Shown here one piece after another: positions 33,380 through 42,168 of a DNA stretch of 64,000 nt. The notes under the pieces were generated by a model that searched no databases, had not been told where the DNA came from, and saw only the letters and a list, made by a program, of their open reading frames with translations. The stretch is from CAWBRT01 sp963832365. GTDB taxonomy: Bacteria; Acidobacteriota; Terriglobia; Terriglobales; Acidobacteriaceae. Each line of letters begins with the position of its first letter. The stretch's first letter is position 1. The DNA is taken from contig CAWHUL010000004.1 of assembly GCA_963832365.1 (NCBI GenBank), forward strand, positions 186,001 through 250,000. Direction: 5' to 3'. Both the position numbers and the translations under genes were made by a program.

Positions 33380-35182
33380 ATGGCGGAGACTCCCGCAGTT
33401 GAAATGAAACAAACTTTAGGCTTAACGGGCCTGACGATGAATGCCATGGCGTTGATCGCTCCCGGAGCATTCCTATGGCTCACGTTCTATATTCAAGCGA
33501 CTACGGGCGTTACGTCGCCGACAATGTGGATTGGCATAGTCATCGCCCTGCTGCTGTGTTTGGCTACGGCCGTGTGCTACGCGGAGATGGCGAAACTGTA
33601 TCCGGGAACGGGTAGCTCGTACTATTTCGCGGAGCAGTCGTTTCTCAATCACAACGCCATGTGGCGCTATGCTCGGCTTTCGAAGTTCATCGTCGGCTGG
33701 GCGTCGCATCTTTACTACTGGATCTATCCGGGAGTGATGGTTGGCGTCATGGGTATCTTGTGCGGGTACCTGGTGGGGACGGTCTGGCCGAGTGTCATGA
33801 ACGCGTCCAACCCCGGACCGATGTTCATGATGGCGGTCGCGATTGTATTCGCGTTCCTGGTGGCATACATCGCCTACAGGGGAATCAACGGATCGACGGC
33901 AGTCAGCATCGCGATCAACGTCATTCAGATCACAGCGCTGCTGATCTTCTCGGTGATAGCGCTCGGCTACCGTATGAATCACCCGCCGGGAAGCGTGGCC
34001 TATCAGTTTGATTCGACTTCAGGGTCCGCCTATACCTACGAATTTGCGACGCAGAAAGCGACAGAAGATGGAAAAGAAGTCGAAAATATTGTGCGCGACT
34101 CGTCGGGTGTTCCGCAGCCGAAGCTGGACGCCGCAGGCAAACCGGTGCCGTTCCTTATCAGCTATCCGGCCCAGGACGAGAAAGGCAACTTCCTTAGTCA
34201 TCCGAAGGCATCGTCGGTCACAGGCCTGCACAACATTGGCTGGGCCTTCGTACAGGCGACGGTTGCCATTCTGATCCTGGTCGGCTTTGAATCGGTTACC
34301 TCAATGGGGGGCGAGGCCAAGAACCCCAAGCGAAATGTTCCGATCGCGGTGCTGGTGTCGTTGCTGGTGCAGGGGGTGTTCTGCTATCTCATTGAGTATT
34401 TCGCGGCAAACTACTTCCTGAACAGCGGCTATAGCATGCAGAGTGCGGCCAACTCGGCGGCGCCGATCGGCGACATGATGATTGTAGTCGGAGACGCGCT
34501 GTTCGGAGCAGGTCGCGGGCGTACCTTCATGTTGTGCGAGGCACTGACGGTGTTTCTCGCTCTGATAGGCACGACGCTCTCGTGCATGAACACCGGCGCG
34601 CGAGTCACCTACGCCATGGGCAAGGATCGTGAAGCGCCTGAGCACTTCGGCATGTTGCATGGCAAGAACCTGACACCGCACCGGGCGATCTGGACACTGG
34701 CAATTATTTCGGCAGTGATCGGTTGCGTCGCGGTGGTTACGGCATTCGGTGACGCCGGCGCGCCCACCGACGCCGCAATCAAGGCGTTGCCGCAAGGGTT
34801 CTGGTCGAGTTTCGGGTACACGACTCACGACAAGATGGCGGCGCTGCCTAATTCGCTGCTGGCAATCACGCTGGCCTCGAACTTCGGCACGTTCCTGCTG
34901 TATGGCATGAGTTGCCTGATCTGCATGGTTGCTTACCATAAGCATCCGAAATTCAACATGCTGCGGCATGTGCTGATTCCAATCTTCGGACTTTCGGCAA
35001 ACCTGGCTTGCATGGGGTTCTATCTGGTTGGACCGTTCATGGGCTATGGCACCAAGATGGAGCCGCTGCTGGCGCTGGGCATTGCCGCGGTCTGGGGCAT
35101 TTACGGCGGAATCTACTTTGTCCGCATGAGCAAGTCAACAGGCCGAACCACCCTGGTTTCAGCCAAACCCATGGCGAGTTAA
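33380..35182 (+). CDS. APC-superfamily amino-acid permease with a large extramembrane insert
   Basis: 600 aa from ATG 33380, with AAGGAG 7 nt upstream (ATG 33374 is too close). About 12-13 membrane segments; TM1 holds the family motif region MNAMALIAPGAFLWLTFYIQ. Between two membrane segments (about residues 203-295) lies a hydrophilic insert of about 85 residues (FDSTSGSAYTYEFATQKATE ... QDEKGNFLSHPKASSVTGLH), which is unusual for the family. Substrate unknown. The only gene between this and the porin is leader sequence, so an operon is likely; a terminator follows. Confidence 0.85.
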   Translation: MAETPAVEMKQTLGLTGLTMNAMALIAPGAFLWLTFYIQATTGVTSPTMWIGIVIALLLCLATAVCYAEMAKLYPGTGSSYYFAEQSFLNHNAMWRYARLSKFIVGWASHLYYWIYPGVMVGVMGILCGYLVGTVWPSVMNASNPGPMFMMAVAIVFAFLVAYIAYRGINGSTAVSIAINVIQITALLIFSVIALGYRMNHPPGSVAYQFDSTSGSAYTYEFATQKATEDGKEVENIVRDSSGVPQPKLDAAGKPVPFLISYPAQDEKGNFLSHPKASSVTGLHNIGWAFVQATVAILILVGFESVTSMGGEAKNPKRNVPIAVLVSLLVQGVFCYLIEYFAANYFLNSGYSMQSAANSAAPIGDMMIVVGDALFGAGRGRTFMLCEALTVFLALIGTTLSCMNTGARVTYAMGKDREAPEHFGMLHGKNLTPHRAIWTLAIISAVIGCVAVVTAFGDAGAPTDAAIKALPQGFWSSFGYTTHDKMAALPNSLLAITLASNFGTFLLYGMSCLICMVAYHKHPKFNMLRHVLIPIFGLSANLACMGFYLVGPFMGYGTKMEPLLALGIAAVWGIYGGIYFVRMSKSTGRTTLVSAKPMAS

Positions 35183-35197
35183 ACGTGTTCTCCTCCC

Positions 35198-35223
35198 GGG
35201 GCGGGTGCAAGCCCGCCCTTTTT
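35198..35223 (+). terminator. Rho-independent terminator of the porin-permease unit
   Basis: GGGCGGG/CCCGCCC stem with a 6-nt loop followed by five T, 16 nt after the permease stop. Confidence 0.85.
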
Positions 35224-35258
35224 GCAGGATGTGGCAATAGTGAGATGAGAGAGAAAGA

Positions 35259-36134
35259 ATGTCCCACAGGTATCGAGGTCAACTTGCCCCGGCAGCGCCC
35301 AGTCCTGTCGCGTTAGGGTTACAACGACAGAGTTCGATGCTCGATGTAGAGTTCGCGCAGCTCAGCGATCCTGGCCGCATTCGCGACCATAACGAAGACT
35401 ATTTAGACAGTATGATTCCAGACACTCCGGCAAGAGCGCGGAGTCACGGTTGGCTATTCGTGGTTGCCGATGGAGTCGGCGGCAACGAAGACGGCGAAGT
35501 CGCTTCACGGCTGGCGGTTGGAACGCTGCTCGCCGGATTTCAGAGCGCTGTCGCCGGTGAGCCACATGCTCCCTTGTTGCAGCGCCTCGCACAGGCCGCC
35601 AACATGCATGTGCACGAGGCGGGGCTGGCATCGGAATCGGCTGGACGGGCGATGGCGACAACCTTGGTGGCCTGCGCGCTACGCTTCGACCGCGTCACCG
35701 TGGCGCACGTTGGCGATTCGCGGTGTTATCTGATTCGCCGAGGCCGCGCTACGCTGCTGACGCGCGATCACACGGTGGCGAACGAGCAGGTACGGCTTGG
35801 TATTCTGTCATCGGGCCAGACGAACGCCGCGACTCGCCACATGTTGAGCCGCTCGGTGGGGAGCGAACTATTCGTGAGTGCCGAGGTCAGCGAGCATCTG
35901 CTGCTTCCCGGCGATGTCCTATCATTGAGCACCGACGGCCTGCATGGCGCGGTTACCGAGGCCGACCTGGCCAAGGCGGTTAGCGCAACGACTGACCTGC
36001 AAGCTTCGGCGCAACAACTGGTTCAGCTTGCCAACGAGCGCGATGGCAGCGATAATGTGAGCCTTCAACTGGTTCGCATTCGTGAAGTCGAACGGGTTGG
36101 AATGTATCGAGGACGGCCGTACAAACTGCCCTGA
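35259..36134 (+). CDS. PP2C-family protein Ser/Thr phosphatase
   Basis: 291 aa from ATG 35259 (weak GAGAGAA site); ATG 35337 (MLDVEFAQLSDPG) is an alternative that starts at the domain. PP2C motifs in order: RIRDHNEDYL, VVADGVGG, AGRAMATTLVACAL, VAHVGDSRCYLIRRG, LTRDHTVANEQV, SLSTDGLHGAV, and GSDNVSLQLVRI, with the metal-binding Asp residues all present. Cytosolic, soluble. The following gene is a Ser/Thr kinase, the usual partner. Confidence 0.92.
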   Translation: MSHRYRGQLAPAAPSPVALGLQRQSSMLDVEFAQLSDPGRIRDHNEDYLDSMIPDTPARARSHGWLFVVADGVGGNEDGEVASRLAVGTLLAGFQSAVAGEPHAPLLQRLAQAANMHVHEAGLASESAGRAMATTLVACALRFDRVTVAHVGDSRCYLIRRGRATLLTRDHTVANEQVRLGILSSGQTNAATRHMLSRSVGSELFVSAEVSEHLLLPGDVLSLSTDGLHGAVTEADLAKAVSATTDLQASAQQLVQLANERDGSDNVSLQLVRIREVERVGMYRGRPYKLP

Positions 36135-36238
36135 GTCGGTTGGCTGAACCGTGCTGGAAGAAACGCAGCAGCTTACGGCGAATCCGGTTTAGCGTCATCG
36201 ACGCGGGCCGCCAGTTAGCCTCGGCCTGCTGACAAGCA

Positions 36239-37210
36239 ATGACTCAAATCCAACCTGGCGAGCAACTCGACCACTATTACCTTGAGAGCGTGGCCGCACG
36301 CAGCGGCATGGCTTCGATCTTTCGCGGCAAGGACACGCGCACCGGCCGTACGGTCGCTATTAAGATTCCGCATATCGAAATGGAAAGCGACCCGGTGTTT
36401 TTCGAGCGCTTCCAGCGCGAAGAGGAGATCGGCAGAAAGCTGGACCATCCCGGGGTGATGAAGGTTCTGGGCGATGACGACCGCAGCGAACGCTACATGG
36501 TGATGGAATGGGTTGAGGGACGGCTGCTGCGTCAATTGATGAACGAGCAACGCAAGCTGTCGCCCGAGCGTGCGGTGCGAATCGCGCTGCGCATCTGCGA
36601 CGCGCTCGACTACATTCACCGCAACGGCGTGGTGCATCGCGACCTCAAGCCGGAAAACATCATGATCGACGCCGACGATAACATCAAGCTGATCGACTTC
36701 GGCATCGCGGGCAACATCAGTTCGCGGCGCATCACTTATACGTCAGCGTCGCAGACGATGGGAACGCCGGATTACATTTCTCCGGAACAGGTCAAAGGCA
36801 AGCGCGGCGATGTGCGCAGCGATATTTACGCGCTCGGGGTCATGTTGTATGAGATGTTGACGGGCAAGGTACCGTTCAGCGGACCAAATGCCTTCGTAAT
36901 TATGAACGAGCGGCTGCTGAATAATCCAATTCCGCCGCGTGAGATCGATCCGTCGATCTCCCCACAACTGCAGGAGATCATTTACCGCGCGATGGAGCGC
37001 GACCCTAAGAATCGCTACCCCAATGCGCACGAGTTTGCGTGGGATCTAGAACATCAGGACCAGGTTGGGGTGGCTGCCGATCGCACCGAATTGCACGACT
37101 GGAAACAACGCCGTTCGCCTTGGGGTAGAAAGATTTTGTTCTATCTCATGCTGGCTTTAATTCCCATCGTGATATTCACCTTGTTGCTCTACGTGGCGCG
37201 TCACAAGTGA
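36239..37210 (+). CDS. Ser/Thr protein kinase with C-terminal membrane anchor
   Basis: 323 aa. Hanks-type kinase: glycine loop SVAARSGMASIFRG (atypical, few Gly), ATP Lys in TVAIKIPHIEM, Glu in REEEIGRKL, catalytic loop VVHRDLKPENIMI, LIDFGIAG, activation segment ending MGTPDYISPEQV, and SDIYALGVMLYEML. After residue 285 a basic linker precedes a membrane span (about 298-319, ILFYLMLALIPIVIFTLLLYV) with almost no periplasmic tail, so it lacks an external sensor of its own. Neighbours PP2C upstream and Amt downstream suggest one signalling locus. Confidence 0.92.
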   Translation: MTQIQPGEQLDHYYLESVAARSGMASIFRGKDTRTGRTVAIKIPHIEMESDPVFFERFQREEEIGRKLDHPGVMKVLGDDDRSERYMVMEWVEGRLLRQLMNEQRKLSPERAVRIALRICDALDYIHRNGVVHRDLKPENIMIDADDNIKLIDFGIAGNISSRRITYTSASQTMGTPDYISPEQVKGKRGDVRSDIYALGVMLYEMLTGKVPFSGPNAFVIMNERLLNNPIPPREIDPSISPQLQEIIYRAMERDPKNRYPNAHEFAWDLEHQDQVGVAADRTELHDWKQRRSPWGRKILFYLMLALIPIVIFTLLLYVARHK

Positions 37211-37240
37211 AGTTAGCCGACAGGCGAGGACTCGAGTGAA

Positions 37241-37420
37241 ATGAAGATTGCGGGCTTGCTGTTGCTGTTGACCGGATGGCTGCTGGTGCTGGCGGCGGTT
37301 GCGCTGCTTACCGCTTCGGCGTCGCTGTCCGGTTTCGTGCTGGCCGGCATCGGCGTCGAGATACTGGGCCTGTTTCTTGTTTTTCGCGCGCATACTCCTG
37401 TCGCCGGGAGGCGTCACTGA
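37241..37420 (+). CDS. 59-aa membrane protein between kinase and Amt
   Basis: ATG 37241, stop TGA 37418-37420 overlapping the Amt start (TGATG). Two hydrophobic segments: about residues 3-22 (IAGLLLLLTGWLLVLAAVAL) and 28-48 (SGFVLAGIGVEILGLFLVF), then a short basic tail. The coupled overlap and 30-nt gap to the kinase support a real gene in this unit. Function unknown; possibly a small partner of kinase or Amt. Confidence 0.65.
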   Translation: MKIAGLLLLLTGWLLVLAAVALLTASASLSGFVLAGIGVEILGLFLVFRAHTPVAGRRH

Positions 37421-38722
37421 TGCCCGCCACGATTCCCACGCTCTCGGAAGTGGGAGTGGCACTCTGCATTTTTCTGATATTGCTTGTTCCGTTGGCGATA
37501 GCCGGACTTGCGCTGATCAATACCGGTTTTGTGCGTTCGCGCAGCGCGGCGCACGCGATGCTGAGTACGCTTTGCGTGGTCGCGGTCGCCGCGGTCGTCT
37601 ATTTCGCGTGCGGCTTCGCCGTGGAGGGATACGCCGGTCGTCCGATGCACGCGATCAGCGTCGCTGGTAAGCAGTGGAACTGGTTCGCCGCGGAGAAGTT
37701 CTTCTTTCGCGGACTGGAAATCGACGGTTCTCCCGCGTCGCTGGCTGCACTGCTTCAGATCTTTGGGGTTGGGTTGGCGGCAGCGATTCCGCTCGGCAGC
37801 GCAGCGGATCGCTGGCGACTTGGCGCCAGTGCCGCCGCTACCGTGCTGCTGGCCGGTTGCATTTATCCGCTGTTCGCGCACTGGGCTTGGGCTGGCGGTT
37901 GGCTGGCTCAACTCGGCGTTAACTACTCGCTCGGCCGTGGTTTTATCGATTGCGGTGGTGCCGGTTCAATTCAGGCGGTGGGTGGATTGAACGCCTTGGT
38001 GATCCTGTGGATTCTCGGTCCACGCCGGGGCAAGTACTCGGTCGAGGGCATTCCCACGGCGATCCCTGGACACAACACCGTGCTGGTTCTATTTGGCTGC
38101 CTGTTGGCGTTGCTGGGGTGGATAGGGCTGAATTCGGCGGGCGCAATCTTGTTTGCCGGCGCCGTGCCTGCGCGGGTGGCGCTCATCGCGGTGAACACAA
38201 CGCTGTCGGCGTCCGCGTCCGCATTAACTTCCTTGCTCATCACGCGCATCCGTTTCGGCAAACCGGATGCCTCGCTGGTCGCCAACGGGTGGGTCGGCGG
38301 ATTAGTCGCGAGTTGCGCCGGTTGCGCGTTCCTGGCACCGCTGGCGGCGTTGTTGATCGGCGTTGTGGCCGGACTCCTGGTCACGTTTTCGATCCAGTGG
38401 CTGGAACTGATTGCGGTGGACGACACCGCAGGATCGTTTTCCGTGCACGGCTTGTGCGGTCTCTGGAGCCTGCTGGCGGCTGGGATTCTTTGCTTCTGTG
38501 CCGGGCGCGGCTCCGGGGCAGTGGATCGCGCAAATGGTCGGAATCGCCACCTTGCTCGGATTTGTGCTGCCGTTGAGCTATGGCTTAAACCTGCTGCTCG
38601 ACCGCGTGCTGCCGCAACGGGTGCCGCCCGAGGGCGAGCGCCAGGGAATGGATCTGCACGAGCTTGGCGCCGGAGCGTATCCCGAATTCGTCACCTACAC
38701 CGAGGAGTCCACGCAGCGCTGA
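37420..38722 (+). pseudogene. Amt-family ammonium transporter-like protein, frameshifted near the C-terminus
   Basis: ATG 37420. Multi-span Amt/Rh-like protein: AHWAWAGGWLAQLG, IDCGGAGSIQAVGG and DDTAGSFSVHGLCGLW align with the classical Amt pore motifs. The second pore His (SVHG) is kept; the first (usual VVH) is Gln here (SIQ). After AAGIL at about 38490 the frame shifts by one base: the continuing frame is FASVPGAAPGQWIAQMVG and ends GMDLHELGAGAYPEF, the true Amt tail, at 38722. Unshifted translation would run on to 38817 with nonsense. Either a real lesion, a slip site or a sequencing error. Coupled to the small membrane gene and downstream of PP2C/kinase. Confidence 0.8.
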
Positions 38723-38832
38723 CGTGTCATCAGCAGGCGCATCAAGATGTCGACTACTGCCGTGTAGATTGCGGGGGTAGAATTGAGAGCGCACCAGGGT
38801 TCGCGAATCGCTCTTAATATTTCCGAGGCATC

Positions 38833-39822
38833 ATGAAAGTTCTGGTCACCGGCGGAGCCGGCTACATTGGAAGTCATACGGCAAAAGAACTCGTGCGCGA
38901 TGGGCACGAGGTGGTCGTGCTGGACAACTTCAGTACGGGACATCGCTGGGCAGTTAAGTGGGGAGAATTAGTCGAAGGCGATGTCGGCGATGCCGCTCTG
39001 GTGGCCCGAACCTTGCGCCGCTGCGGTATCGATGCGGTAATGCATTTTGCCGCCAGCGCCTACGTCGGCGAGTCGATGGTGGAACCGCGCAAGTACTTTC
39101 GCAACAATGTCGTGAATACGATCGGCTTGTTGGACGGAATGTTGGCGGCGGGGGTCACGCGGATTGTGTTCTCCTCGACTTGTGCGACCTACGGCATTCC
39201 TGAGCAACTCCACTTGACGGAGGAGCACCCGCAAAAGCCGGTGAATCCTTACGGCGAGTCAAAGCTCTTCATCGAAAAGATGCTGGGCTGGTACGCTCCG
39301 GCATACGGGTTCACCTATGCCGCGTTGCGCTACTTCAATGCCGCCGGGGCTGATGCGGATCACGAGTTGGGAGAGGATCACTTCCCGGAGACCCATCTGA
39401 TTCCTCTGGTCATCGAGGCCGCACTGGGGCGGCGCAGCACGGTTGATATTTTCGGCACCGATTACCCCACGCCCGATGGGACGGCGATCCGCGATTATAT
39501 CCATGTGACCGATCTGGCGCGCGCGCATGTACTGGCACTGCGGCAACTGGAGGCGGGCAACAGCGTGCTCCTGAACCTCGGCACGGGCTGCGGTTACAGC
39601 GTTCGGGAAGTAATTGCCGCGGTAGAAACGGTAACCGGAAGAACGGTGCCGGCCCGCGAAACTCCCCGGCGAGCGGGCGACCCTGCGGTTCTGGTGGCGG
39701 CTGCCGGACGCGCGGCCGAAGAGCTCGGGTGGAAGCCGAAATGCTCGGAGCTGAAGGAGATCGTGCGCACCGCTTTCCAATGGCATAAGGCACATGGGGA
39801 GCGCGGCCACAGTTGCGGATGA
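38833..39822 (+). CDS. galE: UDP-glucose 4-epimerase
   Basis: 329 aa. Extended short-chain dehydrogenase: NAD motif GGAGYIGSHTAKEL at residues 7-20, SSTCATYG with the catalytic Ser/Thr, and YGESK near residue 140 with catalytic Tyr and Lys. NPYGESKLFIEKML and ALRYFNAAGA are GalE-specific, and YPTPDGTAIRDYIHVTDLA matches the family C-terminal region. Interconverts UDP-glucose and UDP-galactose in the cytosol for envelope polysaccharides. Alone between two unrelated units. Confidence 0.93.
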   Translation: MKVLVTGGAGYIGSHTAKELVRDGHEVVVLDNFSTGHRWAVKWGELVEGDVGDAALVARTLRRCGIDAVMHFAASAYVGESMVEPRKYFRNNVVNTIGLLDGMLAAGVTRIVFSSTCATYGIPEQLHLTEEHPQKPVNPYGESKLFIEKMLGWYAPAYGFTYAALRYFNAAGADADHELGEDHFPETHLIPLVIEAALGRRSTVDIFGTDYPTPDGTAIRDYIHVTDLARAHVLALRQLEAGNSVLLNLGTGCGYSVREVIAAVETVTGRTVPARETPRRAGDPAVLVAAAGRAAEELGWKPKCSELKEIVRTAFQWHKAHGERGHSCG

Positions 39823-39952
39823 CGTTCGAACGTCACCTCGAATTGGCCTGAATTTACACCTGTCGCAGTTGTGACGTGGCCGTTCAACTTCGAAGTTTTC
39901 GCCATACTGCCCCGTGTTTTTCGACCATTTCTGTTTGTTGAAAATAAACGAC

Positions 39953-40582
39953 TTATTGGGTTCGTTCCGTCAGATCAGGTGGCGCAGAAGCACGTGTGCC
40001 GTCGGAGGTTCCTCCGCCAATCGAGATTTCAGTCTCTTCCTCAGGTAACGGGATCGAGTCAGAATTATCTTCACCTGAATTGCTTATACGGCTGCGTCCA
40101 GCCATCTGCTTGATTGCACCGTCAGCCTGCGCCAGCTCACGCCCGAGCGCTGTTTGATAGCGAACCAGCGTAGCCAAACCTAGGGCCTGAGTGAGAAAGG
40201 CGAAATTAAGTTCAGTGATCTCGAACTCATATTTAAGGCTTCGTGCTCGGCGCCAACAGTTGACGGCAAAATTCTCCACCAGGAGCTCTTCGGTGACGCT
40301 TTGCGGATTCAGTTCTTCTCTAAGCGCCTTGTGCAATTTGACGAAGTCTTCATAGTCAGGCAGGTGCTTGCCCTTGACGATACTCAAGTCTTTTGCGAAA
40401 AAGCCATGCTGAAAACTGTTCCAGCGGCTGTGACTCTTGCCACAAGCGGTTTTGGGTCCTCTCGACTTGCGACCGTTTTCTTGATTAGCGCGGCGTTTCT
40501 TTTCTGAAGTAGCTTTCGCTGGCGCTACTTCTCCAGGGTTGGAATCAATTTTCGAATTATCTAGATCGTTTGAATTTGGCAT
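39953..40582 (-). CDS. Hypothetical protein of the kind found near mobile regions
   Basis: 209 aa from ATG 40582; ATG 40597 adds five residues. A charged N-terminus contains NQENGRKSRGPKTACGKSHS followed by NSFQHGFFAKDL, the pattern (N..NA..S.GP.T..GK..S..NA..HG) of a widespread uncharacterised family often beside mobile DNA. Then a helical region FVKLHKALREELNPQSVTEE, FAVNCWRRARSLKYEFEI and an acidic tail. Marks the left edge of the accessory island. Confidence 0.6.
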   Translation of the reverse strand: MPNSNDLDNSKIDSNPGEVAPAKATSEKKRRANQENGRKSRGPKTACGKSHSRWNSFQHGFFAKDLSIVKGKHLPDYEDFVKLHKALREELNPQSVTEELLVENFAVNCWRRARSLKYEFEITELNFAFLTQALGLATLVRYQTALGRELAQADGAIKQMAGRSRISNSGEDNSDSIPLPEEETEISIGGGTSDGTRASAPPDLTERTQ

Positions 40583-40597
40583 GGTGCCTCCGCTCAT

Positions 40598-41838
40598 CTG
40601 GGCAGTGAAATTGAGCCGCTTAGCGGCCCTACCTAGGAGGCGCTATACAAAAACCTTGTCTAATTGTTTTTTTCTGGTATGTTATTGATATATAATAAGA
40701 TACTTAGAGATTGATGAGAAATTGCTATATTCGCCCTTCGGTTACGAGGGTGAAACTCGAAAAAATAGTTGGCAACAAAATTGCTTACAACTCGGCGCGA
40801 CTCCCACACACTTGGCCGCTAGCCATCCGCTTCAAGACACGGGCGATGCAGTTCGCAAGCGCCCTCTTCCTATTACTCTCCGGTTAATCCCCTGTTCCGC
40901 GCCGCGCCGGATTGGGGTTACCTGAAATAGCCGCATCAAATCAGCTTCCGCCAACGGGCGGAGCTGGACTCATCGAACGGACTCTTCGCTCCGAACCCAT
41001 GCCGCACCGCCATCTGAACCGAGCCATGAATCAGCTTGAACGGGTGCAGCGCCGGCGCCGAAAGGAAGCAGTACCGCCGCCCGTCAACGCCCATCTCTCG
41101 CTCGGACAGTGCCCCGGCTTAAGCCCTGCGCAAAGCGCCCAGCAGCTTTGCACGCAGGCTGGGCCAGGAACCTCGAGACCCGGCGCACGGGTAATTCGGC
41201 ATCTGTGCGCGCCTTCACCTTCGGATATCTGGTCCAGGTGTGCTTTCCAAGGTTCGGCAAACGATCCAACGCGATACCGCCCCAAGCCGAACGCCATTCC
41301 GGCAGGCGACAAAAACCGTTCACCTTCCCTCCGCAATCAGCGTTCACCCTCACCGGAATACCTACAAAAGCGAATAGCTGCGCGAATGGGTACAAAGGAG
41401 TTCCGCACGATCGGTTGTAGATAGTGGTCCAAGTGGGTACTTGTCCCTAACCAGGTGTAGAGGGGGCATTGCCGGAAAACTCTTGGTCAAGCCGGCGGGT
41501 TGACCCAACAGCTCCTGGCGCCGCTGGTAACACTGTGCCATCACTTTCCTTTGCAGCAACTCCACAACGGCAGTAATGCGAGCTCAAAACCCGCGATCGA
41601 TGGAAAAGTTCCTTCGAGTCCCGATGCTGCTTGCCTAACCCTGAAACTTTTCAAGAAACTAGCTGCAACCACTATAAAAAAAATCAAAAAAAGCAGTATT
41701 TAACTTACGTCGGCGCTAGTCGCCGATGTGAACATTCCTCCGAGCTGGTGATGTTACCCACCCGAATCGTGAAGGTACAGGCGTAGATAGGGTCATCTCG
41801 GTCTGGAAATTCACACTTTTTTTTAGAAGGACTCCATA
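40598..41838. other. Gene-poor stretch at the island's left edge
   Basis: 1.2 kb with no supported gene. AT-rich around 40640-40740 and 41650-41710, GC-rich between. Open frames here do not resemble known proteins and lack good ribosome sites. Confidence 0.5.
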
Positions 41839-42168
41839 ATGAATTTTTTTGAAAGTAACTTTAAAGCAGGCCAGCCGCTTACGGCTGAAAACATCCACTC
41901 CGTCCTCAAGGAACTCTTCGAGCTCGCCCCCGGTCCACCCGATGAAAAGTACATTTGTTGGGTCAAGCCGACAACTGGCTTAGTGTATCTCTATCGCCTC
42001 TGCAATTGCACAAACCATGAGGTTGCCTATGACGGCGTCATCACCGGCCACCGCAAGGCGGGGCGTCCTATGCCAGTAGGCACGACAGTCACTGTCCTCG
42101 GTGTGTGTCATCAGGCGGGGTGTGATTGTGGCGGAAAAGTACGAGAAAAATCGTATATCCTAGTTTAA
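41839..42168 (+). CDS. Small Cys-containing protein, function unknown
   Basis: 109 aa, preceded by AGAAGGA at 8 nt. Low-GC relative to neighbours at the 5' end. Contains ICWVKPTTGLVYLYRLCNCT and VTVLGVCHQAGCDCGGKVRE; five Cys and a His could bind a metal. No signal or membrane segment. Its stop TAA is part of the TTAA target of the neighbouring IS, so the insertion landed exactly at the gene end without disrupting it. Confidence 0.6.
   Translation: MNFFESNFKAGQPLTAENIHSVLKELFELAPGPPDEKYICWVKPTTGLVYLYRLCNCTNHEVAYDGVITGHRKAGRPMPVGTTVTVLGVCHQAGCDCGGKVREKSYILV

Noticed and set aside
41031..41565. Several overlapping reverse frames between the hypothetical gene and the Cys-rich gene
   Set aside because: No ribosome site and no recognisable domain; composition rich in Arg/Pro/Ser typical of spurious frames.
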